Source: an uncultured Flavobacteriales bacterium
GTDB lineage: Bacteria > Bacteroidota > Bacteroidia > Flavobacteriales > Crocinitomicaceae
NCBI GenBank assembly: GCA_946479285.1
Contig: CAMLFH010000014.1
Location: 23,637-87,636, forward strand
Direction of reading: 5' to 3'
Length of the DNA stretch: 64,000 bases
How positions within the stretch are numbered: position 1 is the stretch's first letter; the number at the start of each line of letters is the position of its first letter. The notes below the pieces were generated by a model. That model was not told where the DNA came from, did not search any database, and was given only the letters and a program-made list of their open reading frames with translations. Made by a program: the position numbers and the translations under genes. Below are positions 42,503 to 49,399 of this stretch, piece by piece.

Positions 42503-43123
42503 TCAATCCATTGCTACACGCTCCGGAATTTCAATACTTTGAATGGCCCTTTCAAGAGTTGTTTCCTGAAGGCCGGGGATGGATGTTCCCTCAGCCCAAT
42601 ATGCTGTAACATCAGTCATTCCTAAAAAGCCAAGCATGCCTTTCAAAAAAGGAGTCATGAAATCATAGTCTTTCATTACTCCTTCTGAATAAACAGCACC
42701 TCCCGACAAAGCCAGGAATACTTTCTTGCCTTTAACTAAACCTTCCGGTCCGGCTTCGGAATAGCGGAATGTTTGTCCGGAACGGGTAATGTGATCGATC
42801 CAGGATTTTAACTGTGCCGGGATCGATAAATTGATCAAAGGCGCACTGATCACCAAAATATCCGAATCAAGCAACTCGCTTACTGCTGCTTTCGAATAAG
42901 CTGCGGATTGGATCATTTCAGGCGTATGCTGATCTACAGGTGTGTAAAATGCCGCAACTTCTCCGGTAGACACGTAAGGTGCCGGATTTGTGATCAGATC
43001 GCGGATTGTTACTTCACTTCCAGGATGGTGAACGAGTAATTTCTCAATGATTGCTTTTCCCAATTGAGTACTGAACGAGTTTGCTCCTTTTGTACTTGAC
43101 GTAATGTGAATAATTTTTTTCAT
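42503..43123 (-). CDS. azoR: FMN-dependent NADH:quinone oxidoreductase / azoreductase
   Basis: A 206-residue flavodoxin-fold enzyme of the AzoR family: KKIIHITSSTKGANSFSTQLG (FMN phosphate loop, about 2-22), ISAPLINLSIPAQLKSWIDHITRSGQTFRYSEAGPEGL split over two conserved blocks (about 92-130), and FLALSGGAVYS (about 140). It reduces quinones and azo compounds with NAD(P)H. A divergent HxlR-type regulator with a conserved N-terminal cysteine starts 108 bases away, the arrangement known for quinone-induced azoreductases under YodB-type control in Bacillus. Confidence 0.9.
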   Translation of the reverse strand: MKKIIHITSSTKGANSFSTQLGKAIIEKLLVHHPGSEVTIRDLITNPAPYVSTGEVAAFYTPVDQHTPEMIQSAAYSKAAVSELLDSDILVISAPLINLSIPAQLKSWIDHITRSGQTFRYSEAGPEGLVKGKKVFLALSGGAVYSEGVMKDYDFMTPFLKGMLGFLGMTDVTAYWAEGTSIPGLQETTLERAIQSIEIPERVAMD

Positions 43124-43155
43124 CGTTTGCTTTTTGGGTAAAACTAGGTATCTTT

Positions 43156-43209
43156 ACTAACCATAAGTTAGCAGTATACTTTAAGTTAGTACTCACCTTT
43201 TGGTTAGTG
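43156..43209. promoter_or_regulatory. Repeated GTTAG motifs between azoR and the HxlR gene (candidate operators)
   Basis: AAGTTAG (43165-43171), AAGTTAGT (43183-43190) and GGTTAGTGA (43202-43209) repeat every 18-19 bases on the plus strand, and ACTAACC (43156-43162) is inverted to them. The array covers the promoter region of the divergent pair, so it is a likely binding site for the regulator. Confidence 0.55.
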
Positions 43210-43230
43210 ATCTTTTAAAAAAAATGGAAA

Positions 43231-43608
43231 ATGGCAGTAAAAACTCCCACATTGGCAGATGCTCCTACAGCAATGGAATGCACCGGAAGATTAAATGCTT
43301 TGGAAGATGCGCTGTTTGTGATCGGGGGAAAATGGAAACTCAAAGTGATCATTGCGCTGCGGGAAGGTGACGTGAAGCGATTCAATGAAATTCAGCGCAG
43401 TATCAATGGAATTTCTGCCAAAATGCTTTCCTCGGAGTTAAAGGACCTGGAACTAAACGGTTTTGTAAGCCGAAAAGTAATTGACCAAACTCCTGTGGTT
43501 GTGGAATACGCTTTAACGGAATACAGTGCTTCCTTGAGCCAGGTATTGCATGAATTAGTAGAATGGGGAAAACAACACCGGGAAAAAATCCGGGAAATGA
43601 GATCGTGA
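43231..43608 (+). CDS. HxlR-family transcriptional regulator
   Basis: A 125-residue winged-helix regulator of the HxlR/DUF24 family: ALFVIGGKWKLKVIIALREGDVKRFNEIQRSI, ISAKMLSSELKDLELNGFVSRKV and VVVEYALTEYSASL. A cysteine at about residue 17 (MECTGRLNAL) corresponds in place to the redox-sensing Cys of YodB/HypR-type members, which sense diamide and quinones. The divergent azoreductase is the natural target. The N-terminal tail of about 15 residues is longer than usual. Confidence 0.9.
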   Translation: MAVKTPTLADAPTAMECTGRLNALEDALFVIGGKWKLKVIIALREGDVKRFNEIQRSINGISAKMLSSELKDLELNGFVSRKVIDQTPVVVEYALTEYSASLSQVLHELVEWGKQHREKIREMRS

Positions 43609-43611
43609 ATT

Positions 43612-43929
43612 ATGTCAGTTGCTTTATTTATTGTGGAAGAAGATAAGAGTTTCCGAAAAACCATTCCGATTTCCACTCAAAGGTATTTTACAGACGTTTG
43701 GCTGAAAGTTGCCGGACAGTTGAAATTGAAACTCATTCCTTTATTTGAATGCGGGGCTGATTTCGATCAAACGGACATCCCGGTTATCCTGGATGAATTG
43801 GATTTATTGCAACATGCTTGTCATAAACTATTCGATCCGTCGGAACACATTTTTCAGCGAATTGAATTACTAAGAGAAACCTTACTAGGACTGAATAAAA
43901 GAGAAAAAACACACTTGTTTATCGGATAA
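43612..43929 (+). CDS. Hypothetical protein co-transcribed with the HxlR regulator
   Basis: A 105-residue soluble protein starting 3 bases after the HxlR stop. No family recognised. It has an ALFIVEEDKSF start, TQRYFTDVWLKVAGQLKLKLIPLFECGADFD in the middle split by a conserved-looking Cys, and a helical second half. It may be a small partner of the regulator. A 16-bp palindrome GGATAAGCGCTTATCC (43924-43939) overlaps its stop codon, and a terminator follows. Confidence 0.65.
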   Translation: MSVALFIVEEDKSFRKTIPISTQRYFTDVWLKVAGQLKLKLIPLFECGADFDQTDIPVILDELDLLQHACHKLFDPSEHIFQRIELLRETLLGLNKREKTHLFIG

Positions 43930-43942
43930 GCGCTTATCCATA

Positions 43943-43978
43943 AAAAAACCGATCTGAAAACTCAAATCGGCCTTTTTA
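43943..43978 (+). terminator. Rho-independent terminator after the HxlR operon
   Basis: CCGAT (43949-43953) pairs with ATCGG (43966-43970), extended by A and T runs (AAAAAAACC / GGCCTTTTT). It can act on both strands between convergent genes. Confidence 0.75.
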
Positions 43979-44001
43979 CACTATTCACTTGGATTGGTAA
44001 A

Positions 44002-44382
44002 TTACCTGGTTATATATATTTTTTCTCGTTTTGTTCCGCTTACGAAATAATAAGTTCCGACCGGCCAGGATTCAGTTTCAATCAGCTGAGTTCCACTTAT
44101 CGTTCCTGAATAAACTTCCTCACCGCGATTGTCAACTAATTGGAACTGTACCGGTTTTGGTGTTATTACTTCCAATGTCAGATAATTTGAATTGAAATTG
44201 CTGTAAATGTTTACTGCCATTGTAGAAGTCACGGAAGTCACGGCTCCTGCATTTTCCAGCAAATTAGTCTCATCCACCAACATGCACATTTGAATCGGCT
44301 CATATTTTTGTTTCTGAGAGAAGGCAAACATGTTGTTTATGAGAACAACTGCCAAACTGATTGTAAATATAAAACGTGCCAT
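44002..44382 (-). CDS. Small exported protein made almost only of a T9SS type A-like sorting domain
   Basis: A 126-residue protein with signal MARFIFTISLAVVLINNMFAFSQ. After a short linker the rest (about 55-126) follows the Por_Secre_tail pattern: VNIYSNFNSNYLTLEV, FQLVDNRGEEVYSGT, WPVGTYYFVSGTKREKIYIT. Sorting domains normally follow a large cargo; here almost nothing precedes it. It could be a decoy or adaptor for the T9SS, a truncated cargo, or a small structural protein. The sequence lacks the usual NP start of the tail, so sorting function is not certain. Confidence 0.65.
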   Translation of the reverse strand: MARFIFTISLAVVLINNMFAFSQKQKYEPIQMCMLVDETNLLENAGAVTSVTSTMAVNIYSNFNSNYLTLEVITPKPVQFQLVDNRGEEVYSGTISGTQLIETESWPVGTYYFVSGTKREKIYITR

Positions 44383-44656
44383 ACTCTTAATTTTTTAATG
44401 AATCTTTCAACCCTTGTGATTCGTTACAGACAACAACTATACCAAGCGGGGAAAGTTACATTTCAGAATTGCGAGATGGGAACTAAATCGTTTTTAAAAC
44501 AGAGTAAACAGGCACTAAAAACACCGAAACACCTGATTTTACAGGAGAATCACATTTTAACATTTTTAAGATCACTGAAAATTCACAGGAGGCATTCATT
44601 GGGGGATTACATCGGAAAATTATTCAAAATGAAAGTTGTCTTTTCAATTTGAAAAA

Positions 44657-45277
44657 CTATTCCATTCCGTTTTTCATTGCCCATTTCAACAACACATTCT
44701 TCTCTTTGGGCAATCCCAGTTTTTCAATGATGTTTGAACGATGTCCTTCAATGGTTTTCTCAGAAAGGAAGAGCATTTCGGCAATCTGTTTACTGGTTTT
44801 TTGCTGGGCTATCAATTCAATGATCTTGCGTTCAGAAAAAGTCAGTTTATCCAATTCACTGGTCCCGGATTCGCGCACACTTACCAGGTCATTCAGCAAA
44901 GAGTCGCTGACATACTGGTTTCCTTTGGCCACTTCTGACAAGCAGTTTTTAAGCTCCACCTGTGCATGTTCCTTCAGAATATAACCAAATACTCCATACT
45001 CTTTCGATTTGTTATAAATGGTCATTTCGTTGTGCATGGTCAGGAGAATCACTTTGGTTCTGAGTTTCAATTCCTGTACTTTCTTGGCTACATCCAATCC
45101 GTCCAGGGCAGGCATATTGATGTCTAAAATAGCGATATCCGGAGTACGGAGCTGGATCATGTTCAGAGCAGAAACGCCGTTTGCACATGTTGCCACCACC
45201 TGGTATCCGTATGATTCCACGAAACTCTGGGTTCCCTGCAGCGTGAATGGATGATCATCGGCAATTACGATTGTCAT
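44657..45277 (-). CDS. LuxR/NarL-type response regulator
   Basis: A 206-residue two-domain regulator. The receiver (about 1-120) has the acidic pair in IVIADDHPF, phosphorylated Asp in IAILDINMPALDG (about 53), Thr in VILLTMHNE and Lys in GYILKEHA. The C-terminal LuxR helix-turn-helix reads LTFSERKIIELIAQQKTSKQIAEMLFLSEKTIEGHRSNIIEKL in three parts. Its start overlaps the stop of the kinase gene by 4 bases, so the two form a two-component system. Confidence 0.93.
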   Translation of the reverse strand: MTIVIADDHPFTLQGTQSFVESYGYQVVATCANGVSALNMIQLRTPDIAILDINMPALDGLDVAKKVQELKLRTKVILLTMHNEMTIYNKSKEYGVFGYILKEHAQVELKNCLSEVAKGNQYVSDSLLNDLVSVRESGTSELDKLTFSERKIIELIAQQKTSKQIAEMLFLSEKTIEGHRSNIIEKLGLPKEKNVLLKWAMKNGME

Positions 45278-47268
45278 GTTGTTTTCTTTAAGTCAATAGT
45301 GATTATAGTTCCGTTCTTATCGGAATGAATTCTTGCAACACCTCCGATGGCTTTACTTCTTTGAATAATATTATGCAGTCCGAATGCATCTTTTTTGGAA
45401 AGGGTTTCGGGGACATTGAACCCGGAACCATTGTCCTTGATCTGGATCATCAAATCTTCTCGTTCTTCACGAATAATGATCTTTGCTGCAACCGCTTCCG
45501 CATATTTAATGATGTTGGAAAGCGCTTCCTGGATAATCCGGTAAACTTGTAATTCATCGGAAACAGACAAGGACCCGCAATAAACAATATCGGAAGTTAC
45601 CATCAATTGGTTCACCGATTGTGCGCGGTCCAAAAGCTGGTTGATGCTTGCCGACAAACCAACTTTCTCAAACATCACCGGATGCAGGTTCCTGCTGATA
45701 CTTCGAATATCTTTGATAATCAGATCGATCTTTTCTCCCGAAGCAGTTTTATTCTCTCCCAGGGAGTGTTTCAGGTTCAGTAGTTCGTGACTCACACTGT
45801 CGTGCAGATCACTTGCAATGCGTCTTCGCTCTTCCTCTGTTTTGTCCAACAGTCGTTTGGTATATTGTTTGGCGCGTTTATTCTCTCTTTGGATCTTTTT
45901 CTGGTTCTGCCGGGAAAAAACGATGAACACCACCAAAAGGAGTCCCATCAGCAGGGATACCAACAAAGCAATGGTCGTTTTCCCGTTATAGATAGTTTCC
46001 TTCTGAAGCGCAATCTCATGCTCTTTCCGTTTGGTTTCATGCAATTTATCCAGCTCCAAAGTCTTAGCAATGATTTTTTGATCACTAATCTTGTTCTCTG
46101 CACTTTTCAGTTTTTCAGAGAAAATATAAGCTTTCTTATAATTTTTGGTCAGCACGGCATTTTCTTTTAACACCTTTGCAAAGGCAGCCATGTTTTGGTA
46201 ATCATCCTGCTCTTCCACAGCCTGCAATGCTTTTTCGATGAGCCCTATGTCCGCGATACCTTCTCCTGTCTTAATTTCATAGCTGGCCAAAGCAATGTTA
46301 TAATCTGCATCTGAAGCTGCAGAATTCAACTTATCTGCACTGATCTTCATATCAGCAAGGATATCTTTTGCTTCAGCATTGCGGCCTTCGTGCAGCAGCA
46401 TATCCACATAAAAAGAGGAAAGTGCGACTTCCAGTGACTCATCTTTGATTTTGCTTCCGATAAATAAGTGATAGGTTGAATCGATTAAATGAAACATTTT
46501 CGGATCTTCCATTTCCTCGTAAAGAATGATCTTATTATGCAATGAAACCATTGTATTTCCCACATCACCTGTACGTTTGTAGTCGCTCATGGCTTTATCA
46601 AAATACATTTCCGCTTCCGGATAATTTTTTAGGTAAAGGCTAACCAGGGCCATATTATCATAAATCCCTCCTCTTCCGGTGTAGTTGTCTGTCTGATTAA
46701 ATAATTCGAGTGCTTTCAAATTGTATTTAAGTGCTGACTCCTGTTTGCCCAGTGCAAAATAGCAAAATGCCAGATCTCCGTAACCGTGACCTTCTTCTGA
46801 ATAAGTCGCGTAATCAAACGGTTTATGCTTCACCAGGTTTTTGAAATGAGGAATGGCTGCATAGTAATTAGCCTGATTGATATAATAATTCCCGATGTAA
46901 GATTCAATAAAAATCGTCTCAGGCCAGGGAAGTTTCTGTTGATAGTTTTTTTGAAAAGAGCGCACGGTGTCCAATGTACTTTTCTGAAAGAAGGAATAAT
47001 ACATTTCCTGTTCGATTAATTCTTCCAGCGCATCAGCGGCCTTGTGATAATTTTTGAGATTCAGTTGCCGGGAATAATACTTTTTAAAGACCGGGTAATA
47101 ATCTGCCCGGTGAAAATATTCCCTCTTAGAAAGCCATTCAATCGCAGGGTCTGTTTTTCCTCCTGCTTCCCGGTGATAAACGATCTTTTTCGAAGGTTTA
47201 CTGCATGCGCTTACCAGAAGCAACAATAAGCAGGTATAACTCAGAAGTTTTATCGCGTGTCTGTTCAT
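45274..47268 (-). CDS. TPR-containing sensor histidine kinase (NarX/HisKA_3 type)
   Basis: A 664-residue protein with a lipoprotein-like N-terminus (LLLLVSACSKPSKK, Cys at 22). TPR repeats fill about 55-400 (for example YSEEGHGYGDLAFCYFALGKQ). One membrane helix (about 430-452, TIALLVSLLMGLLLVVFIVF) precedes a HisKA_3 domain with RRIASDLHDSVSHELLN (phospho-His in DLHD, about 485) and a HATPase domain with QEALSNIIKYAEA and DNGSGF...FGLHNIIQR. It partners the LuxR-type regulator. TPR sensor kinases of this layout are widespread in Bacteroidota; the signal is unknown. Confidence 0.9.
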   Translation of the reverse strand: MNRHAIKLLSYTCLLLLLVSACSKPSKKIVYHREAGGKTDPAIEWLSKREYFHRADYYPVFKKYYSRQLNLKNYHKAADALEELIEQEMYYSFFQKSTLDTVRSFQKNYQQKLPWPETIFIESYIGNYYINQANYYAAIPHFKNLVKHKPFDYATYSEEGHGYGDLAFCYFALGKQESALKYNLKALELFNQTDNYTGRGGIYDNMALVSLYLKNYPEAEMYFDKAMSDYKRTGDVGNTMVSLHNKIILYEEMEDPKMFHLIDSTYHLFIGSKIKDESLEVALSSFYVDMLLHEGRNAEAKDILADMKISADKLNSAASDADYNIALASYEIKTGEGIADIGLIEKALQAVEEQDDYQNMAAFAKVLKENAVLTKNYKKAYIFSEKLKSAENKISDQKIIAKTLELDKLHETKRKEHEIALQKETIYNGKTTIALLVSLLMGLLLVVFIVFSRQNQKKIQRENKRAKQYTKRLLDKTEEERRRIASDLHDSVSHELLNLKHSLGENKTASGEKIDLIIKDIRSISRNLHPVMFEKVGLSASINQLLDRAQSVNQLMVTSDIVYCGSLSVSDELQVYRIIQEALSNIIKYAEAVAAKIIIREEREDLMIQIKDNGSGFNVPETLSKKDAFGLHNIIQRSKAIGGVARIHSDKNGTIITIDLKKTT

Positions 47269-47469
47269 AGATAGATTTCACGTTAAAAATACCTGTTTGA
47301 AACGGATCACGAAATTTTTAGTGAAAAATAGAGGGTTTCCCCTTGCGCGAAAGAATCCGAAAATAGCCGAAATTTGTCCATATCATCTATGAATGAATAA
47401 TCTTTTAGATTGGTTGAATTAAAGATATAAACCAATAACACCCGATAACTACTACTTATAGCGTAAGAA

Positions 47470-47496
47470 AAAACCTCCGTGGTTAGCGGAGGTTTT
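47470..47496. terminator. Terminator-like hairpin AAAACCTCCG/CGGAGGTTTT
   Basis: AAAACCTCCG (47470-47479) pairs perfectly with CGGAGGTTTT (47487-47496) around TGGTTAG, with A-rich and T-rich flanks, so it can act on either strand. Confidence 0.75.
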
Positions 47497-47639
47497 CAAT
47501 TTTTACACATTTCATTATAACATGATTAGATTCTGAAAGTGCAACTTTTACGCAAGTGGAAGTGGATGGTGTTCTTAAATATCTTGTAGGTCTGTTCACA
47601 AAGACCAAATTATCAAAAGCAGTGCTTTCTCTTCTTTTT

Positions 47640-47674
47640 AAAAAGCAGAGGTCGCTACTACCTCTGCTTTTTTT
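47640..47674. terminator. Terminator-like hairpin AAAGCAGAGGT/ACCTCTGCTTT
   Basis: AAAGCAGAGGT (47642-47652) pairs perfectly with ACCTCTGCTTT (47660-47670), followed by T5 on the plus strand and T runs on the minus strand. It lies 71 bases past the stop of the minus-strand gene ending at 47745. Confidence 0.85.
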
Positions 47675-47744
47675 ACGTGAAAGCTAACATTAGGCGCTTT
47701 TTATTGTAGTTTGTGTTCAGTGAATAGCGGTGGTATTTACTCTT

Positions 47745-48164
47745 TTACATCGCTGTTCTCTCGTTAGTAATTTCTTGCTGAAGCATTGTAATTGCACTTT
47801 TCAACTGATGAATGTAAGTTCTGCTTGGGAACTGATCCATAACCGCCTCCGGAAAATCTGAGGGAAGGTCCATTCCGTTTGCATAATGCAGGTACAATGC
47901 GTAATAATTTTTCAAATATTCATTTTGAATAGCCAAATACATGTTTATTGTATTCATGGTATTGGCTATTTCAGTCATCAGCATTTGTTTGTAAGATCTC
48001 TCAGGAAACCTGTTCAAATGTTTCTGAGGAAAATGGAAGGGCAGCATCTCGCCGCGGGAAAAATGCCAGTACAACTCCAAATAACACGTTAAATCTTCGA
48101 TCTCTGCAAGAACTGTTTTTGTTTCCGGAAGGGGCGAAAGTCTTATGTCTGTAAGTAATTCCAT
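47745..48164 (-). CDS. Hypothetical protein with an internal duplication
   Basis: A 139-residue soluble helical protein. Two halves repeat each other: YWHFSRGEMLPFHFPQ followed by RFPERSYKQML (about 32-62), and YLHYANGMDLPSDFPE followed by QFPSRTYIHQL (about 90-120). The consensus is h-Y/F-x-x-G-x-x-L-P-x-x-FP...FP.R.Y..QL. I do not recognise the family. No signal peptide is present. It stands alone between the two sensor-kinase systems. Confidence 0.65.
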   Translation of the reverse strand: MELLTDIRLSPLPETKTVLAEIEDLTCYLELYWHFSRGEMLPFHFPQKHLNRFPERSYKQMLMTEIANTMNTINMYLAIQNEYLKNYYALYLHYANGMDLPSDFPEAVMDQFPSRTYIHQLKSAITMLQQEITNERTAM

Positions 48165-48652
48165 CTTTTCTTCATTTATCAGTCAGCAATTGCGTTGTTG
48201 ACTTGAACAAGTATAGGATTCTTACAGATGTGTTTTCAGCAGAATGTCATGAAATGCGAAATCGATGTCATGAAAAACCAAAAACGAAGCACGGAATAAT
48301 CTAAGCTAAACACGATGCTTATTTTTAGCTCAATTGAGGGCAGCTAACATTCTGCGCCTTCGGCACAGCTTTTCTTTTTACCACAAATGCATAGATTTTT
48401 TGCGAGCCTACCGGACTCGCTTCTGTAATCTGTAAAATTTCAGCCGCATGTCCCGACACTTTGTGACAGGCGACATTTATCGAATGTACTTAGATTACTA
48501 TTTATACAAAAAGTAAAGCCGACCGGTGCGCCTATGCTGAAGCTTGTGCCATCGCTATAGCTATTGGCGACACGCGATAAGCGTAAGCATTAGGCGGCTT
48601 CATTCATTTGTGCATCAGTGGGAAAAAGCTTTGGCAGCCGTATATCTGAAGT
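48165..48652. other. Intergenic region with a diverged family A repeat, no gene seen
   Basis: The 488-bp gap contains repeat copy 3 (48528-48597), a direct repeat of TGTCATGAAA (near 48247 and 48267) and a GCTAACATTCTGCGC word that resembles GCTAACATTAGGCGC at 47683. No ORF with support is seen. Confidence 0.5.
48528..48597. repeat. Palindromic interspersed repeat family A, diverged copy 3
   Basis: AAGCTTGTGCCATCGCTATAGC and GGCGACACGCGATAAGCG in the core match copies 1 and 2. The outer arms differ but stay complementary: GCCTATGCT at the left, AGCATTAGGC at the right. Compensating change in the stem suggests the fold matters. Confidence 0.7.
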
Positions 48653-49399
48653 CTATTTAATGATCTTGAATTGATTCAGGACGTCCTTGTAGTGATCACT
48701 GATGGGAATAAAGGATTTATTGCTCATGACGAGCAAACCATCTGAAGGCTGGATTTCTTCAATCTCATGCGCATTGACAATGTGATTGCGGTGCACCCGG
48801 TAAAACTTGGATGGATCCAGCAAATCAATGACTTTTGTGAGTGAAATTTGGATCACAAACTTCTCTGTTCCAACGAAAATAGAACAGTAGCGTTCTTCCA
48901 CTTCGATATTGATAATGTCGGAAACTGCCACCTTTTTGAGAACGTCTTTTTTCTTGATGAACAGGAATTCGGAACTGATGACCGTATCTTCTTCATCACT
49001 TTGGAAGATATCCGGCTGGCCGTAGAATTTCTCGATAGCCATTTCCAGGGCATAAAGTACTTCCAGAGGATTGAAGGGCTTCAACAAAAAACTGTAAGGT
49101 TTTGTGAGTTTAGCCCGTTCAAAAATGGTTCGATCTGTGGAACTGGTCAAAAACACGAAAGGCCTGGAAGATTCCGGGACATTGTTGAGTGTTTCTGCAA
49201 AGGTGATTCCTTCCGGGATCCCGTTTAGGAAAATATCAATGACTACAATGTCTACTTTGTTTGCATAAAAAAGCTTCAAAGCTTCCTGGTGAGACCTTGC
49301 GATTCCCACAATATCAAACTGACTTTCCGTCAATGTAGCTGTTAATTTATCACTTTCCGCAACCGTATCTTCAACAATCAGGACCTTAATTTTTTCCAT
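48653..49399 (-). CDS. LytTR-type response regulator
   Basis: About 248 residues from the ATG at 49399 (MEKIKVLIVEDTVAES); an earlier GTG is less likely. Receiver domain (about 1-122): acidic pair in IVEDT, phospho-Asp in VDIVVIDIFLNG (about 54), Thr/Ser in FVFLTSSTD and Lys in SFLLKPFNP. The LytTR DNA-binding domain (about 145-248) includes FLFIKKKDVLKKVAVSDI, YCSIFVGTEKFVIQIS, and FYRVHRNHIVNAHEI. LytTR proteins bind direct repeats upstream of targets. It overlaps the kinase gene end by 14 bases. Confidence 0.93.
   Translation of the reverse strand: MEKIKVLIVEDTVAESDKLTATLTESQFDIVGIARSHQEALKLFYANKVDIVVIDIFLNGIPEGITFAETLNNVPESSRPFVFLTSSTDRTIFERAKLTKPYSFLLKPFNPLEVLYALEMAIEKFYGQPDIFQSDEEDTVISSEFLFIKKKDVLKKVAVSDIINIEVEERYCSIFVGTEKFVIQISLTKVIDLLDPSKFYRVHRNHIVNAHEIEEIQPSDGLLVMSNKSFIPISDHYKDVLNQFKIIK

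Larger units (their letters stand above)
47269..47744. other. Intergenic region with two terminator-like hairpins, possible small RNA
   Basis: The 476-bp gap holds no supported ORF. Two perfect hairpins lie 143 bases apart (see 47470 and 47640). The segment between them could be a short RNA with its own terminator, or both hairpins may stop the minus-strand gene ending at 47745. A 50-codon frame from about 47525 has no start codon. The promoter of the TPR-kinase gene should lie just above 47268; I see no clear -7 box. Confidence 0.35.
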
